Assembly: GCA_012270975.1 (NCBI GenBank)
Contig: JAAXHH010000124.1
Coordinates: 62,001-126,000, forward strand
Length of the DNA: 64,000 bases
Direction: 5' to 3'
From: Candidatus Latescibacterota bacterium
Lineage (GTDB): Bacteria; JAAXHH01
Shown here: positions 1 to 8,431 of the stretch, piece by piece
Layout: every line of letters starts with the position of its first letter
How positions within the stretch are numbered: position 1 is the first letter of the stretch
The notes under the pieces: model-generated
The model's input: the letters and a program-made list of their open reading frames with translations, nothing else
Told to the model about the DNA's origin: nothing
Databases searched by the model: none
Position numbers and translations under genes: made by a program

Positions 1-1163
1 CCGGCGGCGCGCGCATCCAGGAAGGGGTGGTCAGTCTCGCGGGCTACGCCGACATCTTCCTGCGAAACGTACTGGCGTCCGGGGTGATCCCGCAGATTTC
101 CGTGATCATGGGGCCCTGCGCGGGCGGCGCGGTATATTCACCTGCGATGACGGACTTCGTCTTTATGGTGGAAGACACCAGCTACATGTTCATCACCGGT
201 CCGGACGTCATCCGCGCGGTAACCCACGAAGAGGTGACCTTCGACGAACTGGGCGGCGCGCACGTGCACAATTCCGTGACGGGCATAGCCCATTTTTCCG
301 CGCCGGACGAACCCTCATGCCTGACCATGGTGAAGGAACTCCTGGCGTTCCTGCCCTCGAACAACATGGAGGACCCGTTCCGGCTGGCCCCCACGGACGA
401 CCCCGACCGCATGGACGAGGAACTCGCCCGTATCGTGCCGGACGACGCCAACAAACCCTACGACATCAAGGACGTGATCCACCGGGTGGTGGACCACGGC
501 GGCTTCTTCGAGGTGCATGGCGAATTCGCCGACAACATCGTCGTGGGGTTCGCCCGGTTCAACGGGCGGACCGCCGGCATCGTGGCCAATCAGCCGGCTT
601 CGCTCGCCGGCGTGCTGGACATCGACGCGTCCGTGAAGGGCGCGCGGTTCGTGCGCTTCTGCGACGCCTTCAATATCCCCCTGGTGGTCTTCGAGGACGT
701 ACCCGGGTTTCTGCCCGGCGTCGGCCAGGAGCACGGCGGCATTATCAAGGAAGGCGCCAAGCTGCTGTACGCGTTCTGTGAAAGTACGGTGCCGCGGCTG
801 ACCGTGGTCACGCGCAAGGCCTACGGCGGTGCCTACTGCGTGATGAACAGCAAACAGATTCGCGCCGACATCAATTACGCCTGGCCGTCCGGGCAGTTCG
901 CGGTCATGGGTCCGGAAGCCTCGGTGAATGTGCTCTACCGCCGGGAACTGGCAGAGGCGGATGACCCCGACGCCCTGCGCAAGGAACTGACCGCCGAATT
1001 CCGGGAGAAGTTCGACAATCCCTACGTCGCGGCGAAAATCGGGTATATCGACGAAGTGATCCAGCCCCAGGAGACCCGTCCCCGTATCATATCCGCCCTG
1101 GAGATGCTGAAGAACAAGCGAGACGCGAATCCACCCAAGAAACACGGGAACATCCCCCTGTAA
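1..1163 (+). CDS. pccB: Acyl-CoA carboxylase carboxyltransferase (beta) subunit, 5' end missing
   Basis: This is the carboxyltransferase half of a biotin-dependent acyl-CoA carboxylase, most likely propionyl-CoA carboxylase. It moves the carboxyl group from biotin to the acyl-CoA in the cytoplasm. The frame is open from the first base and begins inside the conserved GGARIQEGV segment, so the GTG at 27 is not the start and roughly the first 120-150 residues lie outside the window. Visible crotonase-fold motifs are [15 protein letters not shown] (oxyanion glycines), [15 protein letters not shown] and [12 protein letters not shown] in the C-terminal half. The biotin carboxylase gene follows after 8 bases and a biotin carrier gene after that, which supports a split three-subunit enzyme. 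The acyl-CoA substrate (propionyl, acetyl or methylcrotonyl) is inferred and cannot be fixed here. Confidence 0.93.
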   Translation, partial: GGARIQEGVVSLAGYADIFLRNVLASGVIPQISVIMGPCAGGAVYSPAMTDFVFMVEDTSYMFITGPDVIRAVTHEEVTFDELGGAHVHNSVTGIAHFSAPDEPSCLTMVKELLAFLPSNNMEDPFRLAPTDDPDRMDEELARIVPDDANKPYDIKDVIHRVVDHGGFFEVHGEFADNIVVGFARFNGRTAGIVANQPASLAGVLDIDASVKGARFVRFCDAFNIPLVVFEDVPGFLPGVGQEHGGIIKEGAKLLYAFCESTVPRLTVVTRKAYGGAYCVMNSKQIRADINYAWPSGQFAVMGPEASVNVLYRRELAEADDPDALRKELTAEFREKFDNPYVAAKIGYIDEVIQPQETRPRIISALEMLKNKRDANPPKKHGNIPL

Positions 1164-1171
1164 GAGGATAC

Positions 1172-2677
1172 ATGTTTCGAAAAGTCCTGATCGCCAACCG
1201 CGGTGAGATCGCCGTCCGCGTGATCCGCACCTGCCGGGAGATGGGCATTGACTCGACGGCCGTCTTCTCGGAAGCGGACCGAACCGCGCTGCACGTCCAG
1301 TTCGCAGACGAGGCCTATTGCATCGGCGACGCGCCGTCTTCGGACAGTTACCTCCACTTGGACCGGATCATCGATACGGCCGAGAACGCCGGAGCCGATG
1401 CGATTCACCCGGGTTACGGGTTTTTGTCTGAAAACGGGGAGTTCGCCGATCGCTGCGTCGAGGCGGGGATTTCGTTTATCGGTCCGACCGGCGAGGCCAT
1501 GCGGACCATGGGAAGCAAGACCGCCGCAAGGAAGACCATGAACCGGGCCGGGGTGCCGGTCGTACCCGGCACCGAAGAAGGAATCGACAGCGATGAAGAA
1601 GCCCTTGGCGTGGCGGAATCCATCGGGTACCCGGTCCTCGTCAAGGCGGCCATGGGCGGCGGCGGCAAGGGCATGCGCGTCGTGGAGCATCCCGATGACC
1701 TGGCCGGCGCGCTCCGTACCGCACGGTCGGAGGCGGAGTCCGCTTTCGGAGATGCCACGGTCTACCTGGAGAAGTACCTGTTGGAACCCCGGCACGTGGA
1801 ATTCCAGGTCCTCGCCGACCACCATGGGAACGTGGTGCATCTCGGCGAACGGGAATGCTCGATCCAGCGCCGCCACCAGAAACTCATCGAAGAATCGCCC
1901 TCCTGCATTCTCGACGATGCGTTGAGAACCGCCATGGGCGAAGCGGCGGTGAGGGCCGCCGAGGCCGTCCGGTACACCAACGCCGGAACCGTTGAATTCA
2001 TCGTGGACCAGGACCGGCGGTTCTATTTCCTCGAGATGAACACCCGCCTGCAGGTCGAGCACCCGGTCACCGAGTTGAGAACGGGGCAGGACCTGGTCAG
2101 GAGACAGATAGAGATCGCCGCCGGCATGCCCCTGCCCTTCAGGCAGGAAGACGTCCGCCTGCTCGGCGCGGCCCTGGAATGCCGAATCTCCGCCGAAGAT
2201 CCCAATGCCCAGTTCATGCCCTCGGTCGGCGTGGTTACGCGCCTGAGCGAGCCGGGCGGCCCCGGTGTCCGTCTGGACAGCGGCTTCTGCGCGGGCTACG
2301 AAGTACCGATTTATTACGATCCCATGATCGCCAAGTTGATCGTGTGGGCCGAGAAGCGGGAAGAAGCAATCGCCCGCATGAAGAGAGCCCTGGGCGAATA
2401 CGATATCGGCGGCATCAAGACCACCATTCCGTTTCATCTCAGGGCCCTGTCCGACTCCCGGTTCACCTCCGGCGACTATTCCACCTCTTTCGTCGAGACC
2501 ATGGGACCTGACGAAGATGCCGGGGCCGATGAACGTCATATCGCCGCCGCCTTTGCCGCGATCATGAAACACCGGGAAGCGAGAAGGGCGATGCCCGCCG
2601 GGACCGACGGGGATGGATCCGGAGAGAGTCCGTGGAAACTGACCGGTCGGCGCGACGCCATGCGAAGAGAACGCTAA
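1172..2677 (+). CDS. accC: Biotin carboxylase subunit of acyl-CoA carboxylase
   Basis: ATP-dependent carboxylation of carrier-bound biotin by bicarbonate. The 501-residue protein has the expected architecture: a Rossmann-like N-domain from MFRKVLIANRGEIAVRVIRT, an ATP-grasp domain with the glycine loop GGGGKGMRV near residue 163, and the catalytic/metal segment EMNTRLQVEHPVTE near residues 289-302. The C-terminal domain ends around residue 450 and is followed by a poorly conserved charged tail of about 50 residues. The length fits a stand-alone biotin carboxylase, not the long fused PccA/MccA type, and the biotin domain is in the next gene. The start ATG has an AGAGGA ribosome site. It sits 8 bases after the carboxyltransferase stop, so the two are almost certainly co-transcribed. 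Confidence 0.94.
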   Translation: MFRKVLIANRGEIAVRVIRTCREMGIDSTAVFSEADRTALHVQFADEAYCIGDAPSSDSYLHLDRIIDTAENAGADAIHPGYGFLSENGEFADRCVEAGISFIGPTGEAMRTMGSKTAARKTMNRAGVPVVPGTEEGIDSDEEALGVAESIGYPVLVKAAMGGGGKGMRVVEHPDDLAGALRTARSEAESAFGDATVYLEKYLLEPRHVEFQVLADHHGNVVHLGERECSIQRRHQKLIEESPSCILDDALRTAMGEAAVRAAEAVRYTNAGTVEFIVDQDRRFYFLEMNTRLQVEHPVTELRTGQDLVRRQIEIAAGMPLPFRQEDVRLLGAALECRISAEDPNAQFMPSVGVVTRLSEPGGPGVRLDSGFCAGYEVPIYYDPMIAKLIVWAEKREEAIARMKRALGEYDIGGIKTTIPFHLRALSDSRFTSGDYSTSFVETMGPDEDAGADERHIAAAFAAIMKHREARRAMPAGTDGDGSGESPWKLTGRRDAMRRER

Positions 2678-2727
2678 GGTTCCGTGCGGCATGCCGGCCG
2701 ACACAGGAGACGGCGAAAAGGATATCA

Positions 2728-3234
2728 TTGAGTTACCTCGTCACGATACAGGGTACGACGTATACAGTCAGTCTGGATGACCAGGAAGGCCGGATCGCGC
2801 TGCGTATCGATGGCAGTCCGCTGGAAATCGACATGGCCTCGATCCAGGGGGATCAGTTCTTTTCCCTGCTCATCGATGGAAGGTCATATACGGCGGTCGC
2901 GGCGACCCAGGGCGAGCAACGGGAGGTCAAGGTCAACGGCGTCTCGTCTGCGGTAGCCGTGGAAGACGAGCAACTGGCCCGTCTGCGCGGCCAGGTCAAG
3001 CCACGGCGCCGTGTCGGCGGCGATCAGATCAAGGCCCCCATGCCGGGCCGCATCGTATCGGTTTCCGTTGCGGCGGGCGATACGGTGGAGAGCGGCCAGG
3101 GCGTGGTCGTCATCGAAGCCATGAAGATGGAAAACGAACTGCGCGCCCATTCGGGCGGCACGGTAAAAGAAATCCGGGTCGACGAAGGGGATACGGTCGA
3201 CAAGAATGCCGTACTGGTGGTCATCGGGGACTGA
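2728..3234 (+). CDS. Biotin carboxyl carrier protein (biotinyl/lipoyl domain)
   Basis: Carries biotin between the carboxylase and carboxyltransferase subunits encoded just upstream. The C-terminal half is a biotinyl domain with IKAPMPGRIVSV and the biotinylation site EAMKMENEL (Lys133 counting from the start chosen here). The N-terminal 70-80 residues resemble the beta-strand linker of PccA-type carriers. The frame stays open upstream to an ATG at 2632 that overlaps the accC end. I prefer the TTG at 2728, because AAAAGGA lies 5 bases before it and the conserved sequence begins there (SYLVTIQG). That gives 168 residues. It is the third gene of the carboxylase operon; the start is the only uncertain part. 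Confidence 0.88.
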   Translation: MSYLVTIQGTTYTVSLDDQEGRIALRIDGSPLEIDMASIQGDQFFSLLIDGRSYTAVAATQGEQREVKVNGVSSAVAVEDEQLARLRGQVKPRRRVGGDQIKAPMPGRIVSVSVAAGDTVESGQGVVVIEAMKMENELRAHSGGTVKEIRVDEGDTVDKNAVLVVIGD

Positions 3235-3254
3235 ACTACGGAAAGGGACGATGC

Positions 3255-4118
3255 ATGCGGCTTGGCGTTGTGGGATACGCGCCGGGGGATCCCCGGGCCG
3301 TAACGGAAGAGGTATTGCGGAAGGGCCTGGACCTGGGGGTCACGTCCGTCTGCTATCACGGCCCCGGCGAGGTTCTGGACGCGTTGACGCCGGCGGACTG
3401 CAACCGGGTCAACGGCCTCTATGATCGGCTGGGCCTGGAACTGGCCCAGTTCGGCGTCGGATACCGCGAGTGCCTGTTCGACCCGGACGGGGCGGTGCGT
3501 GACCGGGTCGTCAGGATCATCCACCGCGGTCTCGAAGTGGGCAGCGCACTCAGGGCGCACAACGTATTGATCCGGACCGGCAGCCTGAACCCGTCGGGGT
3601 CCTACGATCCCACGCCCGAGAACCACGAGCCAGGGCGTCTCGAGGTGTTGATCGAAACCCTGTCGCGGGTCGCCGGCAAGGCGGAGGAAGTGGGGATGAC
3701 CGTGGTGATCGAGACCCATGCGCTCACGATCATGGGTTCGCCTGAAATCAACCGGCAGGTGATCGACACCGTCGGTTCAGACCGCATGCGCGTGGTCATG
3801 GACTTCGTGAACCACTTCCAGTCCCTGGCGCAGGTTTACGGCAGCACGGAACGCCTGAACCACATCTTCGACGTCATGGGTCCAATCTCCACCGTTTCCC
3901 ATATCAAGGATATCAGTGTGGAGCCGGGGTTCGTCGTCCACATGAACGAGGAGGTGCCCGGCGCCGGCGAACTCGACCTCGTCACGGCTGTACGGCGCTG
4001 GGAGTCGCTCCACCCCGACGGGTACATGCTGGTCGAGCACCTGCCCGAGGGAAAGATTCCGACAGCCGTCGAGAATGTGCGGGGCATCGCGGCAGAGGCC
4101 GGAGTAGAAATCGTCTGA
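3255..4118 (+). CDS. Sugar phosphate isomerase/epimerase family (xylose isomerase-like TIM barrel)
   Basis: A 287-residue single-domain TIM barrel of the AP endonuclease 2 / xylose isomerase-like superfamily. These enzymes bind a divalent metal and isomerise or epimerise sugars and polyols; the substrate here is unknown. Likely metal ligands can be read off: Glu153 in VVIETH, Asp183 in VVMDFVNH, His216 in SHIKD and Glu261 in LVEHLP. The ATG follows 20 bases after the biotin carrier stop, with GGAAAGGGA before it, so it may be transcribed with the carboxylase genes, although no functional link is obvious. Families of this type are abundant in environmental bacteria that degrade polysaccharides. 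The fold call is safe and the reaction is not assigned. Confidence 0.82.
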   Translation: MRLGVVGYAPGDPRAVTEEVLRKGLDLGVTSVCYHGPGEVLDALTPADCNRVNGLYDRLGLELAQFGVGYRECLFDPDGAVRDRVVRIIHRGLEVGSALRAHNVLIRTGSLNPSGSYDPTPENHEPGRLEVLIETLSRVAGKAEEVGMTVVIETHALTIMGSPEINRQVIDTVGSDRMRVVMDFVNHFQSLAQVYGSTERLNHIFDVMGPISTVSHIKDISVEPGFVVHMNEEVPGAGELDLVTAVRRWESLHPDGYMLVEHLPEGKIPTAVENVRGIAAEAGVEIV

Positions 4119-4201
4119 CGGTAATGCGTCGGTGGGAAGTGCACCGATCCCCGGGATCCCGGGAGCTTGATCCCAGAAACAACTCAATAAATTACATGTT
4201 T

Positions 4202-5944
4202 TTACGTCTCACTTAACTCCATCACCGCCCGCACCAGCCCATCCCCCAGCGGCACATCCTTCATCTCTCCCGACCGCCGCATTTTGAGTTCCACTACACC
4301 TTTCTCCACCCCGCGCCTGCCCACGGTCAGCCTCACCGGAATGCCCATGAGGTCCGCGTCTTTGAACTTCACCCCGGCGCGATCGTCGCGGTCGTCGAAG
4401 AGCACTTCGAGTTCCGCCGAAACCAGCGTTTCGTAAACCGATTCCGCCACTTCCGACACGCGCGGGTCGCCGCCGGACAGGTCGACGACGACCACCTGGA
4501 ATGGTGCCGCGGCCACGGGCCAGCAGATGCCGTTGTCGTCGTGGTGACGCTCCACGATCGACGCCATGAGGCGGTCGATGCCGATCCCGTAGCAACCCAT
4601 GACGATGGGGCGGGAGACATTCTCCTGGTCCAGGTAGCCCGCGTTCATGGCCTTGCTGTACTTGGCTCCCAGCTTGAAGATGTTTCCGACTTCGATACCC
4701 TGGTCGGCCCGAAGGCCGCCGCCGCAAACGGGGCAGGCGTCTCCGTCGCCGGCCGCGGCAATGTCCGCGATGATATCGGCTTCGTAGTCCCGTCCGTAAT
4801 TCACGTTGACCACGTGATAGTCGATCCGGTTGGCTCCCGCGACCAGGTTGAAACAGGCCGGGACCAGATCGTCGACGACGAGGAGCGTTTGGGACCGGTC
4901 AATACCGAGCGGTGACCCGAAGCCGGGTTCCGCGCCGACGGCGCGTATCTCCTCCGGCGTGGCCGGCCGCAGCTGGAGCGCTCCGACGGCATTGCACAGC
5001 TTGGTATCGCTGAGTTCCATGTCGCCCCTGAGCACGGCGAACACGAACCGGTCCGCCGCACCGACCTCACCGCCCTGATCGTCCGGGACGGTGGCGACCA
5101 TGAACATGGCCTTGGCGGTCTTCGTCGACGGGATGTCCAGGAAAAAGGCCAGATCATCGATCGTAGCGGTACCTGGAGTGTGGACTTCCTCGAGGGGTAG
5201 CCGCTCCTCCGCGACCGGTTGGTCTTTCCCGAATCGTGCAACCTGCCTGTTGGCCCGGTAACCGCAGGCTTCGCAGGACAGAATCGTGTCTTCGCCGGAC
5301 GGCGCCGGTTCGATGAACTCGTGGGCGTCCGATCCGCCCATCATCCCCGGGTCGCTGCGTACCGCCACCGCGTCGAGTCCGCAGCGGCGGAATATGTTGG
5401 TATAGGCCTGAAAGACCTTTTCATACCAGTCGTCCAGGTCCCCGGCATCTACGTGGAACGAGTAGCCGTCCTTCATCGTGAACTCGCGCATGCGGATCAG
5501 ACCGCCCCGTGGCCGCGGTTCATCTCTGAACTTGGTCTGTACCTGGTACAGCAGGCACGGCATTTGACGGTAGCTTCTGACCACGTCGCGTATCAGGGAC
5601 GTCACCACCTCTTCGTGGGTCATGGCCAGGCACAGATCGCGGCCGTTCCGGTCCTTCAGCCGCGCCATATCGCTCCCGATCTGGTGCCACCGGGCGCTTT
5701 CCCGCCAGAGGTCCGCCGGCTGCACCACGGGCAGCACCACCTCCTGGCCGCCGATGGCGTCCATCTCTTCGCGGACGATCTCTTCGATGCGTCGTTTGAC
5801 TCGCTGGCCGAGGGGCAGGTAGGCAAAGATGCCGGATGCCACCTGACGGACGAGGCCCGCGCGAAGGAGCAGCTGGTGGCTGGGGATTTCCGCGTCGCCC
5901 TGTGCCTCGCGCAGCGTTTGAAAAAAGAACTGTGACAGACGCAT
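4202..5944 (-). CDS. proS: Prolyl-tRNA synthetase, bacterial type with editing domain
   Basis: Class II aminoacyl-tRNA synthetase charging tRNA-Pro. The 580-residue length matches bacterial ProS with the inserted editing (INS/YbaK-like) domain, roughly residues 225-385 here, followed by class II motif 3 in GCYGIGIDRLMASIVE and an anticodon-binding C-terminal domain. The catalytic N-terminal part has the motif 2 region TKFRDEPRPRGGLIRMREF. The frame is open 23 codons upstream to 6013. I chose the ATG at 5944 because MRLSQFFFQTLREAQGDAE is where family similarity starts and the extra residues look unrelated; neither start has a strong ribosome site. The gene is convergent with the isomerase upstream and divergent from the peptidase. 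Confidence 0.95.
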   Translation of the reverse strand: MRLSQFFFQTLREAQGDAEIPSHQLLLRAGLVRQVASGIFAYLPLGQRVKRRIEEIVREEMDAIGGQEVVLPVVQPADLWRESARWHQIGSDMARLKDRNGRDLCLAMTHEEVVTSLIRDVVRSYRQMPCLLYQVQTKFRDEPRPRGGLIRMREFTMKDGYSFHVDAGDLDDWYEKVFQAYTNIFRRCGLDAVAVRSDPGMMGGSDAHEFIEPAPSGEDTILSCEACGYRANRQVARFGKDQPVAEERLPLEEVHTPGTATIDDLAFFLDIPSTKTAKAMFMVATVPDDQGGEVGAADRFVFAVLRGDMELSDTKLCNAVGALQLRPATPEEIRAVGAEPGFGSPLGIDRSQTLLVVDDLVPACFNLVAGANRIDYHVVNVNYGRDYEADIIADIAAAGDGDACPVCGGGLRADQGIEVGNIFKLGAKYSKAMNAGYLDQENVSRPIVMGCYGIGIDRLMASIVERHHDDNGICWPVAAAPFQVVVVDLSGGDPRVSEVAESVYETLVSAELEVLFDDRDDRAGVKFKDADLMGIPVRLTVGRRGVEKGVVELKMRRSGEMKDVPLGDGLVRAVMELSET

Positions 5945-6019
5945 GAAAAGGACCGAATCCGGTATCGAGAATAGCCTGCGGCTATGATTCAGACAGGACT
6001 CCAAACAATGCATAAACGG

Positions 6020-6047
6020 TTGCTTAAGAACCGCTTGCAGGTATATT
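6020..6047 (+). promoter_or_regulatory. Candidate sigma-70 promoter for the S9 peptidase gene
   Basis: TTGCTT at 6020-6025 and TATATT at 6042-6047 are separated by 16 bases and lie about 50 bases before the ATG at 6102. The -35 overlaps a small inverted repeat (CGGTT and AACCG flanking a 7-base loop). It is a fair but not strong match, in a short AT-richer gap between divergent genes. Confidence 0.35.
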
Positions 6048-6101
6048 CAAGAAATGATTCAAACGCGGAGATGACAAGCGGTAAACAAGGAACCAGGTGA
6101 T

Positions 6102-7994
6102 ATGGACAGCCCCGCGAATACCGGCCAGGCGACGGACCGCATTCCCCTTGCGTATGGTTACTGGAAGAGCGCTATCACGGCGAAGACCATGGGTGCCCGA
6201 ACGCCGCTCTACGACGTGCAGTGGAACGGCGACGGCTCCAGCCTGGTCTGGCTGGAACAGCGGTCCGATACCGGTGTGCTCGTTTGCCGCACAGGCGACG
6301 ATGCACCCTACGATCTGACGGACGGCCATCCGGTCCGCGGCGGTGTCGGATACGGCGGCGGTGATTTCACGGTGGCCGATGACTTTGTCGTATTCGCTGA
6401 AAAAGACGGCAGGCTGTACCGAAAGTCCCTGTCCCCCGGACCGGCCAAATCGATTACACCGGCTTTCGGCGCGGCCGCGTCCCCGGCCGTGTCACGGAAT
6501 GGGAAGTGGGTTATCTACGTCCATACCTGCGAATCGGTGGATGTCATCGCGCTGGTAGACGGCGAAGGCAGCGGCTGGCCAGTCAACCTGGTCCGCGGCG
6601 CCGATTTCTACATGCAGCCGGCCTGGCACCCGGACGGTGAGCGGGTCGCGTGGATCGAATGGGACCAGCCGCAGATGCCCTGGGACGGTACGAGGCTGAA
6701 GACCGGCCGGGTCGATACCGATCGCCGCGCCCTGGCAGACGAACAACTGATCGCGGGAGACACGGATACGCCGGTCTTTCAACCCGCCTTTTCACCGGAC
6801 GGCAGGTGGCTGTCCTATATTGTAACAGATGGGGAATGGGACAGCCTGGTGGTCGTGAACCTGGATACGGGCAAGCGGCGCGTTCTGGTCGAGGGGACGA
6901 CCCTGGCAGATCCCGCCTGGGTGCAGGGCGTGCGGGTTTACGGCTGGGCGCCGGACGGCGATGCCCTGTTCTACCGCAGTAACGAACGCGGTTTCGCATC
7001 GTTATGGAAAGTCTCCCTGGCGTCCGACCGGAAGTTTAAACTGAAAACGCACCAGTACACCTGGATGATGCAGCTCGCAGTTTCCCCGGCCCGGGATACC
7101 GTGGCCTGTATCGCTTCATCTTCTACGGTCCCGGAGCGCGTGGCCACCCTGGATGAAGACACCCATGCCGTGCATCGCCGCAGCCAGTCGGAGATGACCC
7201 CCGAAACGGACCTGTCCGTCCCCGAACCGCTTTCCTGGACGAACCCGGGAGGAGTAGAAGTGCACGGACTCTACTACCCGCCCGCCAGCAGCCGGTTTTC
7301 CGGTTCGGGTAAACCGCCGGCCATCGTCAGTATCCACGGCGGTCCGACCGGCCAGCACAGATCGGACTATTCCGCCGAGATCCCCTTCTTCACCAGCCGG
7401 GGGTATGCCTGTCTTTATGTAAACTACCGGGGAAGTACGGGCTATGGTCGATCCTATATGACCGCCCTGCACGAGCACTGGGGCGAGTACGATACGGAAG
7501 ACGCCGTCAGCGGCGCCCACGCTCTCGTCGAGCGAGAACTCACCGATCCGGACCGCATCGTCATAAAGGGCGGCAGCGCGGGAGGATTTACCGTACTGAA
7601 CGCCCTCATCCACCACCCCGGGGTTTTTCGTGCCGGCCTGTGCCTGTACGGCGTGACCAATCTCTTTGGCCTGGCCACGGACACCCACAAATTCGAAGCG
7701 AAGTACCTGGACTTGATGGTGGGGACGTTGCCCGAGCACGGCGACCGGTACCAGGCCTGGTCGCCCATTTTCCACGCGGACCGGATTGTAGACCCAGTCG
7801 CCATATTCCAGGGCAGCGAGGACAAGGTGGTCCCGCCGGACCAGGCCGAATCGATCGTCGAGGTCCTCAGGCGGAACAAGGTGCCCCACATCTACAGGTT
7901 GTACGAAGGCGAGGGGCACGGCTGGCGCAAGGTGGAAACCATCGTTTCCTTCTACGACGACGTGGAACGATTTCTGAAGCGGTACGTGCTCTGA
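6102..7994 (+). CDS. S9 family prolyl oligopeptidase-like serine peptidase
   Basis: A 630-residue alpha/beta-hydrolase peptidase of the S9 (DPP-IV / acylaminoacyl peptidase) family with an N-terminal beta-propeller. The N-terminal two thirds contains TolB/WD40-like strands such as FSPDGRWLSYIV. The C-terminal hydrolase carries the catalytic triad: Ser492 in GGSAGGF, Asp574 in GSEDKVVPPDQ and His606 in GEGHGW. No signal peptide is visible, so it is probably cytoplasmic and trims short or N-blocked peptides. Its stop overlaps the ATG of the YjbQ gene by one base, and argS follows, so the three form one transcription unit. Confidence 0.9.
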   Translation: MDSPANTGQATDRIPLAYGYWKSAITAKTMGARTPLYDVQWNGDGSSLVWLEQRSDTGVLVCRTGDDAPYDLTDGHPVRGGVGYGGGDFTVADDFVVFAEKDGRLYRKSLSPGPAKSITPAFGAAASPAVSRNGKWVIYVHTCESVDVIALVDGEGSGWPVNLVRGADFYMQPAWHPDGERVAWIEWDQPQMPWDGTRLKTGRVDTDRRALADEQLIAGDTDTPVFQPAFSPDGRWLSYIVTDGEWDSLVVVNLDTGKRRVLVEGTTLADPAWVQGVRVYGWAPDGDALFYRSNERGFASLWKVSLASDRKFKLKTHQYTWMMQLAVSPARDTVACIASSSTVPERVATLDEDTHAVHRRSQSEMTPETDLSVPEPLSWTNPGGVEVHGLYYPPASSRFSGSGKPPAIVSIHGGPTGQHRSDYSAEIPFFTSRGYACLYVNYRGSTGYGRSYMTALHEHWGEYDTEDAVSGAHALVERELTDPDRIVIKGGSAGGFTVLNALIHHPGVFRAGLCLYGVTNLFGLATDTHKFEAKYLDLMVGTLPEHGDRYQAWSPIFHADRIVDPVAIFQGSEDKVVPPDQAESIVEVLRRNKVPHIYRLYEGEGHGWRKVETIVSFYDDVERFLKRYVL

Positions 7995-8422
7995 TGCAAT
8001 GGATACAGAAGCAGATCACCCTTTCTCCCCGGTCCCGGGGCTTCCACCTGGTGACGAATGAAATCACGGACCAGGTCCCCGAGCTTGCGGATATCAATGT
8101 CGGCATCGCCCATGTCTTCATCTGCCACACTTCCGCATCCCTTACCATCAACGAGAACGCGGCACCGGACGTCCGGGGCGACTTCGAGCGCCACATGAAC
8201 CTCCTCGTCCCCGAGAACCAGCCCCATTACCGGCATGACGAGGAGGGACCGGACGACATGCCGGCGCACATCAAGGCTTCGATGATGGGCAGCAACGTAT
8301 CCATACCCATCACCGCCGGCCGGCTCAACCTGGGGATCTGGCAGGGTATCTATCTCTGCGAACACCGGGACCGCGGTGGTCCGCGGCGGCTGGTGGTCAC
8401 CATCTACGGCAATCCAGCCTGA
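7994..8422 (+). CDS. yjbQ: YjbQ / UPF0047 family protein
   Basis: A 142-residue protein of the YjbQ (UPF0047) family, close to the 138 residues of the E. coli member. The family is annotated as secondary thiamine-phosphate synthase from weak complementation activity; the physiological role is not settled. Diagnostic segments are HTSASLTINENA near residues 46-57, the acidic DVRGDFERHMNLL segment after it, and the C-terminal GTWQGI-like GIWQGIYLCEHRD. A longer open frame begins at 7640, but the ATG at 7994 is right because similarity starts with MQWIQKQITLSPRSRGFH, and it overlaps the peptidase stop (TGATG). The argS start lies 9 bases downstream. Confidence 0.9.
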   Translation: MQWIQKQITLSPRSRGFHLVTNEITDQVPELADINVGIAHVFICHTSASLTINENAAPDVRGDFERHMNLLVPENQPHYRHDEEGPDDMPAHIKASMMGSNVSIPITAGRLNLGIWQGIYLCEHRDRGGPRRLVVTIYGNPA

Positions 8423-8431
8423 GGGAACTTC

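Noticed and set aside
1022..2728. 568-residue minus-strand frame opposite the biotin carboxylase gene
   Set aside because: It is antisense to a well-supported gene, with Gly/His/Arg-rich composition typical of shadow frames in high-GC DNA.
4150..4163. 14-bp palindrome CCCGGGATCCCGGG between the isomerase and proS genes
   Set aside because: It is too short and lacks a loop and a T tract, so it does not make a credible terminator.
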